Source of the DNA: Bacteroidales bacterium UBA7574
GTDB lineage: Bacteria; Bacteroidota; Bacteroidia; Bacteroidales; Paludibacteraceae
Direction of reading: 5' to 3'
NCBI GenBank assembly: GCA_002479035.1
Contig: DLLA01000170.1
Location: 1-5,943, forward strand
DNA length: 5,943 nt
Under the pieces are notes generated by a model. That model saw nothing but the letters and a program-made list of their open reading frames with translations. It did not search any database and had not been told where the DNA came from. Made by a program: the position numbers and the translations under genes. Every line of letters starts with the position of its first letter. The stretch's first letter is position 1. Shown here in pieces: positions 1-5,014 of the stretch.

Positions 1-75
1 ATACGTCAAAGAACACTCGGAACTTCATAACAGGTAATAATTAATAGTTAATATCGAAGATAAAATAACAAAGAT

Positions 76-753
76 ATGGCAAAGAAAGACTTTAAGAAAG
101 AAGACCAGAACTTGGAGAACGTACAAGAGGCGCTGACTACCAACGCAATGTGGATTGAAAAGAACCAAAAGGTTATTACATGGGTAGTGGTAGCCGTGGT
201 GGCTGTGGTGCTTGGCATTATGGCAATCAATCAGTACGTCATCAAGCCCAAAGCCGCAGAGGCAGACAACGAGAACGCCAAGGCGGTGGCTTACTTCATG
301 CAAGGCGACTACGAGAAAGCACTCAACGGCGACGATGCCGAGTGCATTGGTTTTGAGCAGATTGCACAAGACTACAAGATGTATCAGGCAGGCAAGTTGG
401 CTGCCCTCTACGCAGGTATCTGCTACTACCAGACAGGTGAGTATGAAGAGGCTGCCAAGTACCTGAAGAAATTCTCGGCAGACGACCTGACCATCGACCC
501 CGCTGCGAAACAACTTTTAGGTGACGCTTACGTGCAGATGCAGGAGTATGACAAAGCCGTCAAGGCGTTTGAGGCAGCCGCTAAGTCGGGTAACGACCTG
601 ATTGCCCCGATGAGTCTGAAAAAGGCAGGTCTGGTTTACCTTGAGATGGGCAACAAGAAAGCCGCTCACAAGGTATTCTCGGCTGTGAAGGCAGACTACC
701 CGATGTCGAACGAAGCACAGGATATAGAGAAATATATCGCGATTGCCGAGTGA
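76..753 (+). CDS. Membrane-anchored tetratricopeptide repeat protein
   Basis: The product is 225 residues. A Lys/Glu-rich N-terminal stretch (about 1-32) is followed by one hydrophobic segment (about 33-53, rich in Val and Ala), then a soluble region with three recognisable TPR-like helical hairpins at about 107-134 (GICYYQTGEYEEAAKYL), 143-170 (GDAYVQMQEYDKAVKAF) and 178-209 (GLVYLEMGNKKAAHKVF). The positively charged N-terminus predicts a cytoplasmic tail with the TPR region in the periplasm. This layout resembles YfgM-type proteins, which assist envelope protein folding near the Sec translocon, but equivalence is inference. TPRs bind other proteins and no catalytic motif is visible. The start at 76 follows an A-rich leader without a clear Shine-Dalgarno sequence. 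ribH begins 56 bases downstream, and I recall this adjacency from Bacteroidota genomes, so co-transcription is likely. The family call is solid; the cellular role is unknown. Confidence 0.85.
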   Translation: MAKKDFKKEDQNLENVQEALTTNAMWIEKNQKVITWVVVAVVAVVLGIMAINQYVIKPKAAEADNENAKAVAYFMQGDYEKALNGDDAECIGFEQIAQDYKMYQAGKLAALYAGICYYQTGEYEEAAKYLKKFSADDLTIDPAAKQLLGDAYVQMQEYDKAVKAFEAAAKSGNDLIAPMSLKKAGLVYLEMGNKKAAHKVFSAVKADYPMSNEAQDIEKYIAIAE

Positions 754-809
754 TTGGTCGGGAAGACACAAGGACGGAAAACGAATAATCATAAGATAGT
801 CAAACCATT

Positions 810-1343
810 ATGACGACAAACCTGTCGCAGTATAATGCGGACGAATTGCCTAACGCTGACGTGCTGAAACGTCAGCGTTACGCAATTATAGTAGCCGATT
901 GGAACAGCGATGTTACGTACCCTATGGCGCAAGGCGCGGTGGATACCCTGTTGAAATGCGGTGTGCAGGAGAAGAATATCCTTGTGCAGCACGTTCCAGG
1001 GACTGTGGAACTGACATACGCAGCGGCAAAATTGATACGCGAATCGTATGGGGAAGCATGGGATATGGCACATGTATTCGATGGCGGTTTGTTCAATCGT
1101 GATGCCTACAGGGCAATCATCGTGATTGGGTGCGTCATCAAAGGCGAGACGCCGCACTTTGACTATGTGTGCCAATCGGTGACACAAGGCACGGCAATGC
1201 TCAATGCCAAGGGACTCTGCCCCGTGATATTCAGCGTGCTGACGACACTCGACAAGCAACAGGCACTCGACCGTGCGGGAGGACGTCTCGGAAACAAAGG
1301 CGTGGAAGGGGCGGTGACGGCAGTAAGGATGGGGAACCTGTAA
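810..1343 (+). CDS. ribH: 6,7-dimethyl-8-ribityllumazine synthase
   Basis: This cytoplasmic enzyme condenses 5-amino-6-ribitylamino-uracil with 3,4-dihydroxy-2-butanone 4-phosphate to give lumazine, the precursor of riboflavin. Family landmarks are clear in the 177-residue product: WN at 31-32 (ring-stacking position, Phe22 in B. subtilis, Trp in fungal enzymes), VPGTVEL at 62-68, GCVIKGETPHFDY at 107-119 with catalytic His116, PVIFSVLT at 138-145 with Phe141, Arg155 and GNKG at 161-164 with Lys163. Spacing matches the B. subtilis enzyme (remembered numbering) everywhere except between Glu67 and His116, where there are 19 extra residues (around 80-98). Val66 replaces the usual Phe after the PG-A/S position. 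The start at 810 has no strong Shine-Dalgarno sequence; the N-terminal 20 residues before the core are typical for the phylum. A strong inverted repeat lies in codons 12-26. The TPR gene is upstream, and hairpin repeats begin right at the stop codon. Confidence 0.96.
   Translation: MTTNLSQYNADELPNADVLKRQRYAIIVADWNSDVTYPMAQGAVDTLLKCGVQEKNILVQHVPGTVELTYAAAKLIRESYGEAWDMAHVFDGGLFNRDAYRAIIVIGCVIKGETPHFDYVCQSVTQGTAMLNAKGLCPVIFSVLTTLDKQQALDRAGGRLGNKGVEGAVTAVRMGNL
844..887. repeat. Near-perfect inverted repeat inside ribH
   Basis: Two 18-base arms (844-861 and 870-887) pair at 17 of 18 positions around an 8-base loop (862-869, TGCTGAAA). The inner 11 pairs are perfect (TAACGCTGACG against CGTCAGCGTTA), followed by a C/C mismatch (850/881) and six more pairs (AATTGC/GCAATT). 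It spans codons 12-26 of ribH and starts 34 bases after the A of the start codon. The transcript should form a stable stem-loop. No T-run follows, so it is not a classical terminator. The function is not known; translational control, a protein-binding site or chance are all open. Confidence 0.85.
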
Positions 1344-1378
1344 GGAAGACTCCCCCTGCCCCCTCAGGGAGGGGGTAA
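1341..1378. repeat. C/G-rich hairpin repeat, copy 1
   Basis: The unit reads TAAGGAAGACTCCCCCT, then a dyad: CCCCCTC (1359-1365), a three-base loop AGG, and GAGGGGG (1369-1375), which is a perfect 7-bp stem. The upstream CCCCCT (1352-1357) can compete for the same AGGGGG arm. The first three bases of the unit are the ribH stop codon. No T-run follows, so it is not a standard intrinsic terminator, though it could slow polymerase or protect the ribH 3' end. A second copy follows about 43 bases later. Confidence 0.75.
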
Positions 1379-1382
1379 TAAG

Positions 1383-1420
1383 TAAAGGGAGACTCCCCCT
1401 AACCCCCTCAAAGAGGGGGA
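1383..1420. repeat. C/G-rich hairpin repeat, copy 2
   Basis: This is a close copy of the repeat at 1341-1378, starting TAAAGGGAGACTCCCCCT. CCCCCTC (1403-1409) and GAGGGGG (1413-1419) form a perfect 7-bp stem around AAA. The alternative pairing TCCCCCT (1394-1400) with AGGGGGA (1414-1420) is also seven pairs. The loop and linker bases differ from copy 1 (AA for G, AAA for AGG) while the stem is kept, as expected if the fold matters. Similar C/G-rich dyads recur between genes in Bacteroidota as far as I recall; that is not checked here. Confidence 0.75.
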
Positions 1421-1520
1421 ATTCGGAATGGGGAAAGTGGGGAAAAGGTTGGGGAGATGTGTGAGATGGCGATAATATAATTTAAGGATTGAGAGCGGAA
1501 GGGGAGTTTTGGGGCAACGT

Positions 1521-1562
1521 ATGGGTTGCATAAGGGTTGCGTATCCCTAGCGTATCCCTTGC
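1521..1562. repeat. Two pairs of 11-bp tandem repeats
   Basis: Four consecutive 11-base blocks are visible. ATGGGTTGCAT (1521-1531) and AAGGGTTGCGT (1532-1542) share the core GGGTTGC. GTATCCCTAGC (1541-1551) and GTATCCCTTGC (1552-1562) differ at one base. The second pair is partly the reverse complement of the first (AAGGG against CCCTT), so the block is both direct and dyad-like. The period is close to one helical turn, which would place repeated sites on one face of the DNA. It lies about 95-137 bases before the aspartate kinase start. Function is unknown. Confidence 0.7.
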
Positions 1563-1657
1563 TGATGGGTAAGGACTTGAAACGACTTAATAAGAATTAA
1601 GAAACGAGGAAGATACAAGGGGCATTGAGAGACGAATAGAATCGGAAACGAGGATAA

Positions 1658-2983
1658 ATGAAGGTCTATAAGTTTGGCGGAGCATCGGTGAAGGACGCGG
1701 ACGGCGTACGGAACCTGCAGCAAATCGTGGCTCAAGAGAGCGGCGACTTGGTGATTGTCGTGTCCGCTATGGGCAAGACAACCAATGCGTTGGAAGCCCT
1801 GTTGGCAGACCTTCTGGCGAATAAGGACGAAGAAGCGACCCAAAAATGGGAGGATATATTGAGATACCACTTTGGTATAATGATGGAGTTGGACTTTCCC
1901 CATGAGTTGTGTTGCAGGTTAAGTCCGAATTTCGGGGGAAAGTGGTATCCGAAACAGTTGCGCGATGCAGGTGTGAAGCGACTTCTCGGAGATTGGATTG
2001 GGGACGGGAGTGTGAATAATGAGGTGGCAAATGTGTATGAGAGGGCATACGACGGGGTGGTGAGCATGGGTGAGCGTATGTCCACAATGATAGTGGCGGC
2101 GTACCTGCGGCAGTGCGGTATGGACGCGGTGCTGTGGGACATGACGCGGCTGTTGCGGACAGATGAGACGTTCCGCGAGGCAGTGGTGGATATGGACGCG
2201 TCGGAGAAGTTGATTTGCAAGGCGTGGGACAAGATTGATGGGCGGAAGATTGTGGTGGCGCAAGGCTTTATCGGCGGCACGGAAAAGGGCGAACCGACCA
2301 CCTTGGGACGCGAAGGAAGCGACTACTCGGCGGCTATCATCGGCAATATATTAGGTGCGGAGTCGGTGACAATCTGGAAAGATGTGCCCGGAATCTTGAA
2401 CGCCGACCCGCGGTTGGTGAGCGAGACCACGAAGATTGACGAACTGAGTTACAACGACGCCGTGGAGTTGGCGTACAGCGGTGCGCAGGTGATTCACCCG
2501 AAGACCATACGGCCGTTGGAGAATAAGCATATCCCGCTGTATGTCAAGCCGTTTGGCAATGCGAAAGCGGCAGGGTCCATCATCAAAGACGAGGCGAAAG
2601 CCATCAGTGTGCCGGTGTATATCTGGCGCAAGAACCAGGTGCTGATAACCATGCGGGCAAAGGATTTCTCGTTTGTATTGGAGGAGAGCCTGAGCCACAT
2701 CTTTGCTATTATACACAGATACCAGCTGCGGGTGTCGCTGATACAGTCGAGCGCAGTAACGATCTCGGTGTGTGTGGACAACACGCGGTACGTGCAGGAC
2801 GCGATAGAGGCGTTGCAGGACGACTACAAGGTGAGTTGGAACGAGGGGCTGAGCCTGCTGACCATACGCGGCACCACACCCGAGATACTGCGGCGCGAGC
2901 AGGAGGGAAGGACGATTCTGCTCAGCCAGACCACCCGCAGAACGGCGCGGTTTGTGATAAAAGAAACCAATTTAATACAATGA
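1658..2983 (+). CDS. lysC: Aspartate kinase, monofunctional
   Basis: The enzyme phosphorylates L-aspartate with ATP to 4-phospho-aspartate, the entry step to lysine/diaminopimelate, threonine and methionine. The 441-residue product has the amino-acid kinase fold: KFGGAS at 5-10 (usually KFGGTS/SS), VVSAMGKTTN at 34-43, SMGER at 136-140, GFIGGTEKGEPTTLGREGSD at 203-222, WKDVPGILNADPR at 240-252 and GAQVIHPKTIRPL at 275-287. The C-terminal part (about 315-435) looks like two divergent ACT regulatory domains (for example 328-373), so end-product feedback is likely, but the effector cannot be read from sequence. No homoserine dehydrogenase domain follows, so this is not a ThrA fusion. The start at 1658 is supported by GAGG at 1650-1653 and by the MKVYKFGG N-terminus. 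Its TGA overlaps the next gene's ATG. The lysC symbol is used for the family; which pathway branch it serves is not certain. Confidence 0.94.
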   Translation: MKVYKFGGASVKDADGVRNLQQIVAQESGDLVIVVSAMGKTTNALEALLADLLANKDEEATQKWEDILRYHFGIMMELDFPHELCCRLSPNFGGKWYPKQLRDAGVKRLLGDWIGDGSVNNEVANVYERAYDGVVSMGERMSTMIVAAYLRQCGMDAVLWDMTRLLRTDETFREAVVDMDASEKLICKAWDKIDGRKIVVAQGFIGGTEKGEPTTLGREGSDYSAAIIGNILGAESVTIWKDVPGILNADPRLVSETTKIDELSYNDAVELAYSGAQVIHPKTIRPLENKHIPLYVKPFGNAKAAGSIIKDEAKAISVPVYIWRKNQVLITMRAKDFSFVLEESLSHIFAIIHRYQLRVSLIQSSAVTISVCVDNTRYVQDAIEALQDDYKVSWNEGLSLLTIRGTTPEILRREQEGRTILLSQTTRRTARFVIKETNLIQ

Positions 2984-4086
2984 ATAACTACGTTAAACAG
3001 TACTTCACCGCCCGCTATTGGACGAATCTTCTGAAGGCCTTTGTGCAAGCATTAGGCACTAAAAAGTTCTGGAAAGAACTTGTGATGATGACCGTGGGCA
3101 TGCTCTTCGGGGCTGCCGCAGTGTATTATTTCTTGATGCCCAGCCACTTGATAGTGGGAACTATCTCGGGTCTGAGTATCGTGATAAACACCGTTTTGGG
3201 CGGTAACCCCGACACGTTCTCGTACTTGGTGATGGGTATCAACGCGTTCCTGCTGCTGTTGGCATTCCTGCTGATAGGCAATGAGTTCGGCGCAAAAACA
3301 GTCTATACGGCAATGATTCTGGGTCCGTTGACGCAGTTGTGGGACAGGATTTACCCCTATACCAATTTCACGCACAAGGTGATTGAGAACCCCGACATAC
3401 TGGCGCAGTTGCAGGCAGGGCAGACGGTGTTGGACGCCAATGGCAACCCCTATTTGCTGAGCCGCGCAGGGGAAGTGCTGGAGCAGGTGAAGGACTCGGT
3501 GATGTCCGCAGGTATCGGCATGGGCGACGTGTGGTTCGACTTGATTTGCTTCGTGTTCATGCTGTCGGTATGCCAGGCGTTTGAGTTCCGTATCAATGCT
3601 TCGACCGGAGGCTTGGATATATTGGCAAAGATAATCAACAAGTACCTGCACTTCGATATAGGTATGTCGGTGACTATCGGCGGCGCGCTGATTTGCAGTA
3701 CGGCGTTCTTAATCAATGACTTCCGTATGGTGGTGATCGGCTTGATTGGCACGTGGATCAACGGTGTGGTAGTGGACTATTTCACGGCTTCGCTGAACAA
3801 ACGCAAGCGCGTATGTATCATCTCCAAGGACTACGACAGGATACGCCGCTACATCATCAATGACCTGCTGCGCGGGTGCTCGCTGTATAAGGTGTACGGC
3901 GGCTACAGCAATGAAGAGCAGATTGAGATAGAGGCTCTGCTGACACAGGACGAGTTCGCTGCCGTGATGGCTTTTGTGCGCGACAACGACATCAAAGCAT
4001 TCATCACCGCAGGCAACTGCTCGGAGGTCTATGGCACGTGGATCAAGCACCGCAAACGCCACGGACATTTGGAAATAGACGAATAA
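2980..4086 (+). CDS. YitT-family membrane protein with DUF2179 domain
   Basis: I place the start at the ATG at 2980, which overlaps the aspartate kinase stop (ATGA). The frame stays open back to an ATG at 2770, but those 70 residues are Arg/Gly-rich out-of-frame kinase sequence. The 368-residue product has hydrophobic segments near 33-53, 57-75, 82-100, 106-122, 184-201, 227-245 and 248-268. The YitT signatures are GTISGLSIVIN (60-70) and ASTGGLDILAKIIN (207-220). The C-terminal cytoplasmic DUF2179 domain spans about 278-352 (CIISKDYDRIRRYI, GCSLYKVYGGYS, IKAFITAGNCSEVYG). It is longer than the usual 280-300 residues because of an N-terminal extension and a hydrophilic insertion at about 126-182. 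YitT proteins are inner-membrane proteins of unsettled function; transport is often suspected. Coupling to aspartate kinase could hint at an amino-acid link, which is inference only. Confidence 0.9.
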   Translation: MNNYVKQYFTARYWTNLLKAFVQALGTKKFWKELVMMTVGMLFGAAAVYYFLMPSHLIVGTISGLSIVINTVLGGNPDTFSYLVMGINAFLLLLAFLLIGNEFGAKTVYTAMILGPLTQLWDRIYPYTNFTHKVIENPDILAQLQAGQTVLDANGNPYLLSRAGEVLEQVKDSVMSAGIGMGDVWFDLICFVFMLSVCQAFEFRINASTGGLDILAKIINKYLHFDIGMSVTIGGALICSTAFLINDFRMVVIGLIGTWINGVVVDYFTASLNKRKRVCIISKDYDRIRRYIINDLLRGCSLYKVYGGYSNEEQIEIEALLTQDEFAAVMAFVRDNDIKAFITAGNCSEVYGTWIKHRKRHGHLEIDE

Positions 4087-4106
4087 TAACTCTTAAATAA
4101 AAGGAA

Positions 4107-5012
4107 ATGATGAAACCGACATTGTTTATTTTGGCTGCCGGTATGGGCAGTCGTTATGGCGGACTGAAGCAGATAGACGGTCTGGGTCCGAATGGAGAAA
4201 CGATAATGGATTATAGCGTGTTTGACGCGCTACGGGCAGGCTTTGGCAAAGTTGTTTTTGTCATTCGTAAGGATTTTGAAGAGGACTTCCGCAGGGTGGT
4301 GCTCAGCAAGTACGAGAATCATGTGCCGTGCCACGTGTGCTACCAGTCGCTGGACAAGGTGCCAGCGGGCTATACCTACAACCCCGAGCGCACCAAGCCG
4401 TGGGGTACCAACCATGCGGTGCTGATGGGCAAAGACCTTATCAAAGAGCCGTTTATGGTAATTAACGCCGATGACTTCTATGGTAAGGAGAGTTTCGAGG
4501 TGATGGCTAAGTTCCTGCGCGATGTGGATGGCAAGCAGGGCGAATACTGTATGGCGGGCTATCGCGTGGGCAACACGCTGAGCGAGCACGGCAGTGTGAG
4601 CCGCGGTGTGTGCGCCGTAGATAAATACGGGTTCCTGACCGGTGTGGTGGAGCGTACATCGATTGAGTCGAAAGGCGGACATATCTGCTATGTCGATGAG
4701 AACGGCAAGGACGTGGAGATACCGTTCAACACGCCTGTGAGCATGAACATGTGGGGCTTCACACCGGAGTATTTCGAGTACACGGAGGAGGCATTCAAGC
4801 AGTTCTTGAAAGAAAACGGGCAGGAACTGAAGAAAGAGTTCTACATCCCGACGCTGGTCAATGACCTCATCAAGGCGGGCAAGGTGACATGCCAGGTGCT
4901 GGACACGCCCGCCAAGTGGTTCGGCGTGACGTATGCAGACGACCGTCAGATGGTGGTGGATAAGATTCAAGCCCTTGTGAATGAGGGCGTTTACCCGAAT
5001 AAATTGTTTTAA
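4107..5012 (+). CDS. Sugar-phosphate-type nucleotidyltransferase family protein
   Basis: The 301-residue cytoplasmic protein has the NTP-transferase fold of sugar-1-phosphate nucleotidyltransferases: the nucleotide-binding loop LAAGMGSRYGGLKQ at 9-22, PWGTNHAV at 98-105 (base and sugar contact, usually GTAHA), the metal-binding NADDFYG at 120-126, SMNMWGFTP at 212-220, and a C-terminal WFGVTYADDRQMV at 271-283. Such enzymes transfer a nucleotide from UTP, dTTP, CTP or GTP to a sugar phosphate. Neither the base nor the sugar can be read from sequence. The Tyr-Gly-Gly-Leu-Lys-Gln version of the loop marks a subgroup I recall as common and uncharacterised in Bacteroidota. Two ATGs (4107, 4110) are possible; AAAGG lies just upstream at 4099-4103. 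It sits 20 bases after the YitT gene and two bases before galE, which favours a nucleotide-sugar role, possibly a UDP-hexose. Confidence 0.87.
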   Translation: MMKPTLFILAAGMGSRYGGLKQIDGLGPNGETIMDYSVFDALRAGFGKVVFVIRKDFEEDFRRVVLSKYENHVPCHVCYQSLDKVPAGYTYNPERTKPWGTNHAVLMGKDLIKEPFMVINADDFYGKESFEVMAKFLRDVDGKQGEYCMAGYRVGNTLSEHGSVSRGVCAVDKYGFLTGVVERTSIESKGGHICYVDENGKDVEIPFNTPVSMNMWGFTPEYFEYTEEAFKQFLKENGQELKKEFYIPTLVNDLIKAGKVTCQVLDTPAKWFGVTYADDRQMVVDKIQALVNEGVYPNKLF

Positions 5013-5014
5013 GT

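Larger units (their letters stand above)
1344..1657. other. Noncoding gap between ribH and lysC
   Basis: This 314-base gap has no convincing gene on either strand. From left to right it holds two C/G-rich hairpin repeats (to about 1420), a G-tract stretch on the + strand (1415-1454), an AT-rich island with TATAAT at 1476-1481, two more GGGG tracts (1501-1504, 1511-1514), phased 11-bp repeats (1521-1562), and an A-rich leader with a 10-base direct repeat GAAACGAGGA (1601-1610 and 1645-1654). The AT-rich island is the most promoter-like spot for the downstream genes, but I found no match to the Bacteroidota pattern TTTG-N19-TAnnTTTG, so no promoter is annotated. I see no lysine riboswitch, FMN riboswitch or tRNA. 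Confidence 0.7.

Noticed and set aside
1..28. Possible minus-strand gene start (MKFRVFFDV) running off the left edge
   Set aside because: Only nine codons are visible; all three + frames also stop by base 44, so neither strand can be assigned. It does not resemble RecF or another protein I recognise.
1428..1475. 15-codon basic open frame (MGKVGKRLGRCVRWR) that could be a leader peptide
   Set aside because: It is G-tract sequence read through, has no ribosome site, is not enriched in Lys, Thr or Met codons in a run, and no terminator/antiterminator pair follows it.
1344..1657. Lysine or FMN riboswitch in the ribH-lysC gap
   Set aside because: I looked for the conserved purine-rich cores and multi-helix layout and saw none; the structure present is simple repeats.
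1547..1903. 118-residue minus-strand frame partly in the noncoding gap
   Set aside because: Most of it opposes the conserved kinase N-terminus, and the protein shows no recognisable pattern.
1732..2301. 189-residue minus-strand open frame opposite aspartate kinase
   Set aside because: Ser/Pro/Arg-rich antisense shadow with no motif; the + strand carries a complete conserved kinase.
2770..2979. Upstream 70-residue extension of the YitT reading frame
   Set aside because: It is the kinase gene read in another frame, Arg/Gly/Asp-rich and unlike a YitT N-terminus; the ATG at 2980 in the ATGA overlap gives MNNYVKQYF and a sensible membrane protein.
3052..3651. 199-residue minus-strand open frame opposite the YitT gene
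   Set aside because: His/Gln-rich antisense shadow of a membrane protein gene, with no recognisable family.
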